A DNA stretch of 64,000 bases. Source: Eretmocerus hayati. Its lineage: Eukaryota; Arthropoda; Insecta; Hymenoptera; Aphelinidae. Positions 1 to 12,011 of this stretch are shown here, piece after piece; the first letter of the stretch is position 1, and the number at the start of each line of letters is the position of its first letter. The position numbers were made by a program, and so were the translations under genes. The notes under the pieces are model-generated. The model worked only from the letters and a program-made list of their open reading frames with translations. It ran no database searches and was not told where the DNA came from. The stretch is taken from contig CM056744.1 of NCBI GenBank assembly GCA_029851415.1, forward strand, positions 15,197,268-15,261,267, given 5' to 3'.

Positions 1-3000
1 CAAATGAAAGTTCAATTTTGCTAAAAACGGTCGTATTCTTGGAATATGAAGGCTCATTTGGATGTTTGAGAGCTAGTATGTGAAATCTTCCCAACATGGA
101 AATAGGTCGAGTTGTTTCCATTTTTCTGAAAATTTAATTGTTTGGCTTGAAGCGAATTTTGTTATTGGATTAAAATATACTTTTCCATGCACTTATCCAC
201 ACACTTGGCCACACTGTCGTCTATGTAAAATTGTTTCAGTGTTGAGAACTTGTCCGGGAAATTTCCAAGACCGGATATGAATATAGGGCATGGATATTTG
301 ATATTCGGGATAATTTGATTTTTGAGGAAAGGAAAAGCAGGAAACTGGATTGTTCGGCAATGACTTGTTCAAACTAATATACCAAATCTTGTCCAGGGCA
401 TTCGAAACTATCATAAAGTTCCAAATTCCAGACGACACTCTCAAGCATAATTTTCAGGGACGATGCAAACAATGTTACAAACCACAGTACATGCACGCGC
501 ATTTTTTTTTCCTAGTACGTTAAATCTGAACATATTCTCTTTTCTAACGAACATTACACCAGCTTTTTCTTCCACAACTAAGCGAGGAGGATGCGGTAAA
601 AAGTTATCCATTCGACCTTAGATCTGATCGATAGCCAAGCAGCATCAGTGGTGTACAATAAAGGTGTCTCTTGGTTTATATCATTCGAGCCTACGTCTAA
701 GACTAATTAGCCGATCAATTGAATGTTTCAGGAAAAAAAAAAAGAAGCGTTACCAATGCCTTCTAAACGTAAGCACCTAATCTCTACAGATATATTTGAA
801 ATTACCCTGTTGATAAATCATGCAATAACTGGTAGAGCTACGCCGAGTTGTTGTGCGGCCATTCATCATTTTTCTATTATCGTATCAAGACATAATCTTA
901 CGTTGTTGGTTAGGTATTTTTCCTCTTTTATCAAAATTTGAAATGTTTATGAAGCTTGAATACGCTCGATTCTCAAAATTTACGATAATGTGTTCTCCTT
1001 GTATTGTAAAATCGAGGCTCAAAGTATAAAGGGAATAAACTTAATTATCATCAAAAATTCAAGTACCCATTATGCAGATGGTGATGAAATTCGGGAGGGG
1101 GATGAATGACGATAAAAAAAAAAAAGGCAAATGGTTCAAACTTTGTTGTACTTGGTGGAAAGAAATAGGGAAGCAATGACTCTTTACTCGCCAAAACCGT
1201 ACTACTCCGTGCTCTGAAGCTAATCTTTTAGTATATCGGAAAAAGGCAGAAATTGTCATGAAAATATTGAATGTGAGCAAATCAATATTGGTGAAAGTGT
1301 GTGACCGTCGTGCGCGTTGTTTCCTTTTTTTTTGTGTTTTCTTTCATTCCCTTCTCTTCATGATACTTAGGCATATCAAAATTATGCGCTGATTTTCTCC
1401 GCAAAATTAATTTTATGGGAGTTTTGCGTGGTCACACCATCGACCATTTTTCACCACTCATATCATCCCTTGTTTCATTTTTCAATTTCTATTCTGATTG
1501 TACTTCGGACCCACACGATGAGATGGATTATTACATGATCATCTTGGTAAAAAAGTTGCGAGCGTGTATTGTATCGATTTTGGCTTTCATGCTCATTTAT
1601 CGAGTGTTGCGTCATCGGATGCGGCTGATAATTAGGACAAATATATTGACAGCATGGTATTCAACAATCATCAAATGTCCATAGCTAGTTGAGAGGATAC
1701 AATCACATCAAAATGGTACCATCACTCAAGCTGTAAGCTTCATTGAATCCGTGGTAGATAGTTGATGAGAAAGAGAAATTAAATAGGATGACATAATTTA
1801 CGTGAGATGTCATTCGGGATGAAAATGTTGATTTAGAGAATATTAGATTTATTAAGATAGATCGCGGCTTAATAATAATTGAGTATGAGATGTTGATGAA
1901 AATAATTAATATCTTGTAAGACTATCGTAATCTTCATCGAGGGGGTGGACGAAATTTCATCCGTGGCATCATTTCACCTATCATACTCGTATTCGTACCA
2001 TGGGTCATATCTTAAGTCATCAATGTAATGAGTGGGTTTTCAGGTTCGACTGAGCGATTTGAAAATTGGAGATTCTCGTAATTTCTCTAATTATCGCATG
2101 AAGGAGAATTTTCAAAGGTGCCTAGGCATATGCGGTTGTTCTCTTGCCAGTCTCCTATTATCGCCATTGACAACCTGAGTAATATCAGGGTTAAAAAAAA
2201 AATCAGAATTATGAGTTTATCTTGATAGAAAACAGGATTGAACGTATTGTAATATGGTGTGTGGGTGCGAAGCAGGAAATACTTAAATGTAAAAACGGCA
2301 AAAATAAGATGTAGGAGATAGATAAACTCGCTCCAAGTGCTGTTTTCGCCGAGATAAGCCCCCCATGTCTTATTATGGCTGTGTGTTGATTGATGTTTGT
2401 CCACACAATTAAATTCTCATGATACTTTCAGAAGGATTTGAAAGTAATAAACGTTTGCATCAAATCCAAACGCTGATGGGAATGTTGAAATATTTTCATA
2501 ATGTATATTAATAGACAAAATACATGATTGTGTCTATAGCTCGTCATAACGTCTGAGTTGTGCATTTAGCCCTCCAGTTTTTTCAGCCTCATCTTATTTT
2601 TATATATTGTAACTGAAAGTATTAAATTACAGAGCACACTAAGGCAGCTTGTCGAAGAGCGCACAATGATTTCTCAAAATAGGATCTACTGATATAGATT
2701 AGCAAATATTTTTACCAGAGAAGAATTGTGACGAAGTTAGGTGGTTATCAGACTTGTAGCTGAATAACTGCATGGAAATCATAGCGGATCTACATTCGTG
2801 AAATATATGATTTTTTAGAAGAGCAATAGGCATATGGATAAGAGATTAGGTTAGCGACGAATACTCGCGATGACTACTGCAGAGTGTCTGTTTCTTTCAG
2901 GCCTAGAATTATGTACTTGAGCTAAGAAAGTTCCGCGACAAGAACTCTAATTAGATCCGTATTAACACTGTGCTAACTATAATGTGCAGCTAAACATAGA

Positions 3001-5470
3001 AATTCTCAAATAAATTCTCAAATAAATTCCTCCCGGCAAGAAGGGCAATAATTGAGCTAAAATTTAGCTACGTTATGTTGGAGGAATTGCTCCTAGGGAA
3101 ATCCAAATGATTTAGGAGAGGGGGGCTGTGAACGACGTATAGCGAGGGGTTGAGGGAAGATGCTAATATAGTTGAGGTAATACAGATCAAAATTTGTAAT
3201 CAAGTGGGGTTGAGTAGTTTAATAATTGCTGGTGTTTAGTGGAAATAAGGTTGAGGCGGAATTTTCTCAGCTGCTCATGATCAGCCATGATTCGTAATTA
3301 TGAATAGTTTTCGTTTACTGAAGCATTTTATTCTTTGAAAAATCTTCAAATCTCTTATCTCAGAGTCTCGGAGGGGAGAACCAGAAAGTATGTGTATATA
3401 AGTCAAGATATCTTCACAAGCAAACCCAGGTATTTTGGTTTCTCCGTTCACAAATCTCGCATTCGAGAACGAGGAATTGAGATTCAAATTTCTAGGAGAT
3501 AGTGGGAGGTGTATTTTTCGTAGAACCGTAAGGATTGTTGTTTCTGTTGATTTATGGCAAAGGTTTCTGAAACATGTTTGAGATTCTGAGGGGTTTTTCT
3601 GGGGTACCTACATGAGAGCTTAATAAGCATTTCACAGCTGTAGACGACGGTAGTTCAGCGAAGTGTCATTGCGATACAAAATGATAAGGTTGAGACTGAG
3701 GCAGTTGGGTATTAGAGATCAATGGCCGAGTACATTTTTTTTTTGGGGGAGTAGAGAGCTGCATCCATCAACTGATCTTGCAAAGGTAGATGGATATGTA
3801 TGGCCTCCTCGCGGTAAATTGAAGAAGCGATGCATGTTTCTGGGAAAATCTCAGTCTACAGGGGGCTATTAAATTCACTTAGATGCAAGGTTATAGATCA
3901 TTGTAGAGGTTGAATTAGACCGAATTAGTTTTATTAATTTCAGCTAATAGCATTTTGAAGCCCTCGTAGGGCTCGAAACATTTCAAATGGGGAATCGTTA
4001 TCAAAAATCTGGGAGTTTCTGTGCGATACAAGCCATATTACCTCAAAAGCTTTTGAGCTTTGATCAATCTCAAACTAGACCTCCGATAGAATTTCCCAGA
4101 ACAAAGTTTTATCTCATCCACCATTGCTACACCTGAAACCCAAGAGTTCGAATACGAGCTACACTTCAATTTTCAATATTAATCCGTCCAAGCTAACATC
4201 ACTTTGAGCGACATCCTATGCACCATTATCGCCCACATTTAGAATTGGGTTAATCGAAAGGTGCAAAATGGGTATGGATTTGTCATTCTTCATAACGGTC
4301 GAGAATACTAACCCACTATTTTACACATCGTATCTATCCGTTCCTAGAAAATTCTTCACTATAGTTCTTAACGTTAGTACGTCTACAAATTGACAGGACA
4401 CGGCCATGATAATCTCTATTTCTACATCATGGCTGAATCAGGTAAATGCAGGTAGTTATGGAGCATGTAGATTACATGTAGTGATGGAATTGGATGCAGA
4501 TTCGTGCTCTTACTCCAAAACGAAAGTCACGCCTTACGTATGTTTTTATAAATTTGGAGGTTATGATAATTTCTCCTCAACAATATTTCGATTCTCTACG
4601 TTCATTTAATTTTTAACTCAGTATAGTACTTGATACGTCATTAGTGAGAAGCTGTTGCACTAGGAAGTTAGATGATTGGTAAATTCAAAATCAAGGCTGG
4701 AGACTTTTGATAGGCACTGGGGTCCAAAATAAAGGTGATGTCAGAATTGTAATAATCTTTCCCACTTAGTTCTTTTAAATGGTTTGCAGCACAATATTTA
4801 AACACTTGTAAGTTGTTGAATGATTGGGGAAAAATCTATTTGTAGAGTCTGCTTATTTTTTTCTATCTGAGAAACCAAAATGTTTATCAATTTCTCTAAT
4901 AATGGCAACTCAGATGATGTAGATTCTATTCATAAAAGGAGTTTGAAATTTATCAATATAATCGTATTATCATCCTTTTTCACGTCGGTACATAAATCTC
5001 GCGTAACAATATTTTATTACTCTGAGTTAAGATGCCAATGTGGGATGTGGGTTAAAAGATTTCGTGACATGAAATACATCCGCATGTCTCTTGTTATTTG
5101 TTGATGCTAAAAGAACAACAGTACGTCAGGAAAATTCAAAGTTTACTCTTGCAAAAAGATTATATTAAAGAAGGTATTGATGAGTATCTACGTTGTTGGC
5201 TGTTCATCTACGTACGTCCGGCATCGAGATTCTCTTGCGTAACTGATGGGTGTACTATTTCAAGACTCATATTACTGGTATCATATCACCTTCCGATATA
5301 CCAGCTGATGAGAACATATAGCGCCATGCTTCGAAACTTTCCCAAATCAATAATCCCGAGTCTAAGATATAAATTAGGAATCATCTCGAGACAAAATACC
5401 TGGGCATTGCCGTATTACTACGCCTCAGGCCATTCAAGACTTGATGCTAGCCACAGTATCAAACAATCAT
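1..5470. other. AT-rich DNA without recognisable gene
   Basis: I see no supported gene here. The open frames are short (124 residues at most), have no family motifs and look like chance. Base composition is mixed; around 4.0-4.4 kb the + strand is C-rich, unlike the G-rich strand further right. A short tandem duplication of an AATTCTCAAATAA-type unit lies near 3,000-3,030. It may be intergenic or part of a long intron. Confidence 0.5.
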
Positions 5471-5548
5471 AATTGTTGCTTTGTATATATAGGATGTATA
5501 CAATTTTTTACCCTGTATAATTAGCCTTTGCTGGTACGTGTTCTCCCA

Positions 5549-5660
5549 GTATCCGCGGTTTGACTCGGGTAACCGCGACAATTCTTGGTATCCGCGGTCC
5601 GATCTCCTTATTCGCGGGTTGTCTTGAGTATCCGCGTATTTCGAGTTGTCGAATTTAGTC
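5549..5660. repeat. TATCCGCGG motif cluster A
   Basis: Three copies of TATCCGCG(G) lie at 5,551, 5,590 and 5,630, with variants such as ATTCGCGGG at 5,611, spaced 19-40 bp apart. The phrase TTGTCTTGAGTATCCGCG near its end recurs with changes in cluster B. The stretch just after it (about 5,640-5,706) is a diverged copy of 7,570-7,645 after cluster C. This points to an old dispersed repeat carrying the motif array. Its function is unknown. Confidence 0.6.
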
Positions 5661-5944
5661 ACTCACCCAGGGAGTTCGAGTTTATTATTCATATCTATTG
5701 TCCATACACAGGGGTCCCATAATATATTGATAAAAGTTTTTCCGAATAAGGAGTGCAGAAGCAAATATGATAGGAGAACGTCCTCAGCAGGGTTTGTGTG
5801 GATGGAAAGATATAGGTCACCGTTTTTCGGTATACATGTTGCTTTCAATGGAAGGAGGTGGTTTACACGTTTATCTCGACGTGGGCGTTCTATCGCGAGT
5901 ATGCTCAACCGTTTATTTTGATAAGGTATGCAGGCTAGCTCTTG

Positions 5945-6065
5945 CTGGTTCGCGGTTGCATAGCACTGTGGTTCGCTTTTCAAGATCCGCGATTGTTTTG
6001 GTATCCGCTGTCTGTTCTTCTTATCCGCGGATGGTCTTGAGTATTCGCGGTTTTGGGTTTCGTAT
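5945..6065. repeat. TATCCGCGG motif cluster B
   Basis: TATCCGCGG occurs at 6,022, with related forms TTCGCGG (5,949), GATCCGCGAT (5,984), TATCCGCTG (6,002) and TATTCGCGG (6,042). The order and the linking phrase GGTCTTGAGTATTCGCGG match the end of cluster A, so the two are related copies rather than chance matches. Confidence 0.55.
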
Positions 6066-7504
6066 GTGATACCTGAAGTTTAGTTTTTAGGGTAGGAGAT
6101 TTTTAATTAATAGTCATTCCGAGCATTCATACTTTTCACAAAATCATGTCAGTGACTACGGAGGAGTTGAATACTAACTGAACTCGAATAGGGAGTTTTA
6201 ATAGAATGAGTGGAGTATGACTTAGCTAGAATAGGTGAATGTGGATGTCATGCAAAAGTAGATTCAAATGACTAGACAGGAATCGTAGTCTAACGATTGT
6301 AAACTAAGGACGGTTCGTCGCTGAATTGTAGATATATGACTCCAGAGGTAGTTCTGAGTACTCGGCTCATTCGAGAGTTGATTTTTAGTCCATATAGTAA
6401 CAACATTCATATTCACACAAATATATCGAAGTGATGTATAAAAGCCATACGTATTAGACAATAGATGGATGATGAAAAACGATGACAGCAATAAGATATT
6501 TTAGGGAATGAGTGGAGTTTTGTTATCATGTTCGAAAATACTATATTTCTCGAGGGAGCGTTATCGACCATTAAGTTATCTCGTAAGTGGAACCATATTA
6601 GCTTGAGTGATTTTGGGTACTGTTAGAATGGAAGCAAAAGCATAGAACTCGATGTAAAAAACCGAAGGGGTTATTTTGCATTGAGTTGTCAATAAGGTTG
6701 GAAATTTTTTCGTTGTAGTCACATAGTTCTAGCGACTGATTGAGTAACCTCGAAAACATGGCAGCGATTGTAAGTATGTTAGTAACCAAATTGCTGCCAG
6801 GTCTGGTAATTATTGCTTTCATTTAGTCATGCGCATGAGTGGCAAGGAGAATGTTGTATACGCTGCCTATGTAGCAGTAAAATTGTCAATAAAACGTGGA
6901 AGGTGCTCAAGATTGGGTTTAAAGTTAGAATAGGCTAGTTAGAGACATTAATCTCAGATAATTGAGACTCTATGGTTCGGAATATGGTATTCTTACGTGA
7001 ACTTAGGTTATCTCATCAACTTAAGTCTCAATGGGGTACATATAGATAATGAGAAGAGCCATGTGTGAGTATATGGGAAGTAGATTGGCAATAATAATCT
7101 ATGTAAGTATCCATGTGAGTAACGGATGTAAAAATATGAGTGAGTACGGTATATGCGGTAACATTGTGATAAGGCTAGAAGTAGATCATTATTATGCCTG
7201 AGCCAATAGGTATGTTATCCAGGGACTATAGATGAGCTGGTGATGAGAGAATATTGGGAAAGTGCCTTGTTCTAGGGAAAACGACAGATCGGTAGCTAAG
7301 AGATGGTGGCTCCATAGGGTGAGCAGCTCAGTTTTTATGGGATGAATCGATAAGCAGCGCGCAGAATCCTAGGTGCCCACGGCATGGGCTAAAGATCTGA
7401 GTTCCAAGTCTTTGAGTTTTTTTGAGTTCGGTTGTTAACATTTGTGAAACGGGTTAGTAATTGCGGTTCGAGTCCTTAATATTCGCAGTAGTGGTGGATC
7501 ATAT

Positions 7505-7645
7505 AGACGCTCTCATCTCCGCTATCCGCGGTTTGTTTCGGTATCCGCGGTTATCTTTTAATATACGCGGATGTCGAATTGTTGTATTTATTCGTTCACT
7601 CAAAGTTTCCAACCTTTAATATTGAATATCTACTGTTCATGTGTA
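7505..7645. repeat. TATCCGCGG motif cluster C
   Basis: TATCCGCGG occurs twice, at 7,523 and 7,542, followed by ATACGCGGATGTCGAATTG. The following 80 bp (TCGTTCACTC, then ATATCTACTGTTCATG) resembles 5,640-5,706 after cluster A, so the repeat unit is longer than the motif array itself. Confidence 0.55.
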
Positions 7646-8019
7646 TTGAACCCGAGAAAGTTGACAGGAATTTTTGTTTGATAGTTGCGAGTGCAAGCAT
7701 AGAAATAAAGCGCGTACAGTAGGAAATGTTTGAGTTTTTTTAAATGGTGGAATCGGTGTTTTCGAGGTATAAGTTAATTTAGATAAGTGGGTATTTTTAA
7801 GCGTTTAGGATATTTCTTTGATCAATCTAAAGAATTTGGGTATTAAAAGGGGATGAAGTCCATAGACCTAAGGTAGTGGTGTTTTCTCGATCTTACGACT
7901 ATAAATGAGACTCATTGATGTGGGCAATCGGGGGACACACGTTGTGCACATTTGTTTGTAGGAGTAGACACTATAGTTATAATAATTCTTGGTAGTCGTG
8001 GAGATGGCAACGAGACCCC

Positions 8020-8190
8020 GTATCCGCGGTTTTAGGGAGTATTTAGACGGTTATGCTGCAAGTCCGGACGACGCGGTTATTTCTAGGCTTTCATGTCCGC
8101 TAACCGCGATTGAGTTTTCAGATTCGCGCTAATACTCATTATCCGCGGCGGTGAAAGGCTATAGCCGTATTCTAATTATCCGCGTTTTTT
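8020..8190. repeat. TATCCGCGG motif cluster D
   Basis: TATCCGCG(G) occurs at 8,021, 8,140 and 8,178, with variants GACGCGGTTA (8,070), TAACCGCGAT (8,101) and ATTCGCGCT near 8,122. It is looser than clusters A-C but has the same core and similar spacing. Confidence 0.5.
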
Positions 8191-8200
8191 TGTTTTAGTA

Positions 8201-9640
8201 TTCAAGATACGAGACATAGTTGGCTATTCAGGAAGTGTTTAGATATTGCACCCGTAATTTTGTGATCAAGCTACGTGCTGTTTATTCGTGTTTGGCGAGG
8301 TCTTAAATCAGCAGAAGTTAGAATTTCGATTATTTCTGCTGTTATTACTTTTTGAAGCTCGTATAGGCAGACAATTAATCATTATTAGACATTTGGAAAT
8401 TACCTGTTGCTATTAATCGGTGAATATAGGGCAGAAGCACAGTTGGGTTAGTTAAAAGCAGATTTATTGGCAAGGTACATGCATAGGCTGTAGAAGATTT
8501 CTAGCAAAATAATGTCGTATTGAAGCTGTGTTTGCGAGACTTTACTGAAGAATTTTCAAAGACTCCTTTTTGGAAGTTCAGGAATTGTATTGAATATTAA
8601 ACGAGATTGTTCTTGGAAGTGTCGCCACGAAGCCAAATCAGATTGTATTGGGTTCAATAATTTTTATTGATTAAGCTCTCATGTGCTCATTAGCAACCCA
8701 AATTGTTTGAGAGATAAAGAATTCTGTTGATTCCAGGAATCAATTCGAATATTTTAGAAAAATTGTACAATGTTCGGTGAGGTTTTGGTTTCAATACGAA
8801 TGGAGTTTCAATATTTTTTTTTTTGGCTGTTCAGGACTTTGTTTTTGCAGGGTAGAAGGGTAGCCGCCGGTCTAGCACCGCGAATCTTGAGAGTATTCTA
8901 GATAGACGAGGTAGTGTAAATATGATAATAATACGGTTTAGAATTATTACGACGACCGAATGTGGATTGGGCTACTCAGGTGGGATACGTATATATCCAG
9001 TAGTTATCGATTACCTTTTTCTTTTAGAAAATTTGTTAAAGAATAGAAAGTGTCTCTCGTTGTGCGGAATTTTTGTTCATATGGGTTCATGGGCTGACTT
9101 GCCAGCAGTACTATGAGTATGTTCACATTATGAGACGAGTTTCTTGATTGTGTTACAAACATTCGCGGTTGGATAAAAGATAGAATAAAGGAGGACTGTG
9201 TTTCATAGTTTGATTACGATTTTGGAGTGTATGGGTTAGGAAGATAATAGAAGCATATCGATTAAAGGGGGTATTAAAAATAATAAATTAACTGATAGCA
9301 ATATAAGGAAGAAACCTATTTTTTACTAGATATCTGCTGTCATTCACCCGATAGCGCGTTGGATCAGTCGTAGGAGGCAGTTTCGGAAAAGACTATCCAT
9401 GGTAGAGAATTTCCAAATTGACAACCTTAAGAAGCATTACATTTTTGAAAGCTAGGTTAGTCGATTCTTGCTCGGTGAGAATAAATAAGAAAACTAAGAG
9501 AGTAGGAGTTGTGGAAAAATATTAGTTTATAGTAAAGTAGATGGTTAGGTGGATTTTTGTACTATGAGTGCTAGTATCATGGAGTAGGGAATAGTGTGGG
9601 GGGTACTTTGAGAATAAGAGGAAAGATTGGGTAAAATTTA
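8201..9640. other. G-skewed AT-rich DNA, no gene seen
   Basis: No gene, RNA or element boundary is recognised. On the + strand G clearly exceeds C (for example 22 G against 3 C in 9,541-9,600). Open frames are short and featureless. Confidence 0.45.
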
Positions 9641-10060
9641 TTCAATGTGGGTAGGAAGATAAAGGAAACAAAATGAAATTCATGATGAATTGATGAAATA
9701 AAATACGCAGAGCATCCCTGGCCCGGGTGCCTGCGGCCGGCAAGCTACAGAGATAGATGTCGGTACACCTGCAGAAATCGGTTGCATTGGACCGCGAGCA
9801 GAGTGTGTATATGTTGAAGATTGACAAAAATAATATTGTGCGCGCTCGCGAAACCCCTCGATTCGAAAAATCGCGATCGTTGCGCTGTTCGTTTGTGCAC
9901 AAAACAAACATAAGTCCTATTGATCAAGGTTTTGTCACCGGGAATTTAGTGGTAGTTTTGGAAATAGAATAATTAGCACACACGGGTAGTCGAGCTCGAG
10001 GTATGCAGCATGCGCCTCACGCAGAGACGGCGCTCGGTGGAGCGAAATGGGGGGCATTTA
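9641..10060. other. GC-rich patch of unknown nature
   Basis: About 400 bp that is clearly richer in GC than its surroundings, with GGCCCGGGTGCCTGCGGCCG near 9,720 and a CG-dense stretch at 9,840-9,885. Several overlapping frames are open on both strands (60-89 residues), as expected of GC-rich DNA; none shows a protein motif. A retroposed fragment or a relic of a regulatory island are both possible. I cannot decide. Confidence 0.3.
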
Positions 10061-11976
10061 GTAAAGACAACAATCGAAACATGAAATGATCACGAATTTG
10101 CATATGAAAGAAAAATTTAATATCAATATAAGAAAATGCGTTGGCACATATACGTGTTAGAATTAAATATGGTTCACATGCATTGGAAAAGAATAAAGTA
10201 TTAGTATACTAGAGTGTTATAGTCAGATTAAATTGATTGCGGGAGACGAACAAAGTCAAAGTGATTGTAATAGCATTATAACAAATTGACGAGGACGCCA
10301 ATAAAACTGAGGGGGGAAGGAGTATATAGCCTAAGTACAGAGTGTTTCAGAATAAGAAGAAAAAAAAGAAAAAGCAGAAAATGATGCAGGGGTAAAACGG
10401 AAATTTGAATTATAGAACATAGTCAGATTTAAGTCAAGAGGAAATTGTTCGAGATAGGAATGCGGGCTGTGGCAGCCACGTGCCTATGCCTGTGGGAGCG
10501 ATTGAAAGGCGAGTCGAGATGGAATGTCGCGGTGCTGACGAGGAGGCTTGGGTGAAAAATGATGTGAGAAGTTGCTGATGATGAGCTGAAGAATGGAATG
10601 AGACACGTTAGAGTGATAGGCGTTATTTCGTTCTCAAGTTTTAGATGACACATGGGAAATAGTTAGGAGGTGCGATAAGTCACGTTGTGCTGATGGAAAG
10701 TTTGCTGACGAATAGTTTTTGGTTGCATACGGAGCTCTCAGAGGAGATAAGGGGGCTCAGCGAAATCGTATCGGCTACTCTGAAAAACAATCGTGTCGAT
10801 TTATGAAAGTGCTGGGAACGGAGGAAACGACGGATCCCTTTTCTGCTGAGCGTCCGACGCCTTGCAGTTTTTATCCGAGGCGATTCTCAGGGTCCCTAGC
10901 CCCTGCTCATGATCCTTACCCCACCTAGTTTGAGGAGGTAGGATAGAAGGGGTAATGACGAAAGCAAGCGGCCTCTCTTGCTCGTAGCTAGCGTTATAAG
11001 GAGGTGCTCATCAGGGCGAGGGCACAGTCTAGTTCAGATCTTGCTTGAACGCACATCCCGGTTAGTCGCGGAGTCGAACATTTTTGGCAGTCCTAGAGAA
11101 AAAAAAAGAGAGCAGCCGAGGGAGTCGACCAATTGAGTTACCACTCCAATAACTACAAGACATTATAACAGGTTAGCTTTCGCATCTCTATGCCCTCACT
11201 ATTATTAATATAGATCGGTAGGAGCACTAGTGCGGTGGTGCAATAGGGATAATAATTCTAAATTATATTTAAAAATATATAGAAAAATTGTAGGGGATAA
11301 TAATTTCTTTTTTTTTAGAAACATCCAAGTTTACTTGAGCGCCGTGCAGGCTAGGATATACAGATAGACGATAGATAGTAGGTGGAAATTTAGTGAGGTA
11401 CAAATGGTTAAGTGAAAGACTTTTTGCAATTTTTTTTTTTTTGTAAAATCATTTTTAAGCCGCTAGGTAGTATCTTACTCATTCGTGAAAAGTTGTTCTA
11501 TATTCTTAAAGGGCAGCAGCAGGTTATAGTAAGGTTTTCTCTAGGGAGTAATCAGAAGTGGGATTAAGATTAGGGTAGGTAGTATTTGTGGTATACCAAA
11601 GGGGGAAATAAAATTTTTTTTGGGTTTGGAGTTTTTAGTTCACATTAGACTAATAAAAATATTAGACGGAGCCGGACAACTGAGGTCAGCTATTTAGTTA
11701 AGGGAATAGAAATATTAAGGTAGCAGGTCTAGAGCAACGAATCAAGATAGGCCCGTGAACGTCGAATAGGGGCAGGACCGGTCGAATTTATTTGAAATTG
11801 TTGCAATCTGCAGCGCGAATTGAGGAATCAGTAAATTTAAAATAGGGAATAGATTTTATTATTTTTGCGGATAATTTGAGCATAGTATTTCAGATAGCTC
11901 CGTTACAGGGAAAAATAGGTGGGTTTCCACAAACGCAGAAAGTAGCGCTAATTACCCAGTTCTTACCATTCTCATA
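10061..11976. other. Region upstream of gag, possible retroelement leader
   Basis: This is the sequence before the gag splice donor. It is purine- and G-skewed on the + strand (22 G against 4 C in 10,561-10,620) and has no ORF of note. If the retroelement is complete, its 5' LTR, primer binding site and leader should lie here or further left. However, I find no copy of the 3' LTR sequence (26,887-27,643) here. No boundary can be set from the sequence. Confidence 0.35.
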
Positions 11977-11982
11977 GTAAGT
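11977..11982 (+). promoter_or_regulatory. Candidate 5' splice site before gag
   Basis: GTAAGT, the ideal intron start, lies 30 bp before the gag ATG at 12,012. Good acceptors sit directly before the env and RRM-ORF start codons. Errantiviruses make env from a spliced RNA whose donor lies near the 5' end of the genome, so this is a natural donor. It was recognised by motif only. Confidence 0.5.
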
Positions 11983-12011
11983 GATAGGTGCGAGACTGGT
12001 GGAGCGGATGG

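Noticed and set aside
5098..5472. 124-residue + frame
   Set aside because: No domain, signal or neighbouring exon; AT-rich chance frame.
9642..9972. Overlapping frames in the GC-rich patch
   Set aside because: Four frames open together on both strands, which is typical of CG-dense non-coding DNA.
11085..11105. TTGGCAGTCCTAGAGAA as a possible primer binding site for gag-pol
   Set aside because: It has a TGG start, but no LTR end with homology to the 3' LTR precedes it.
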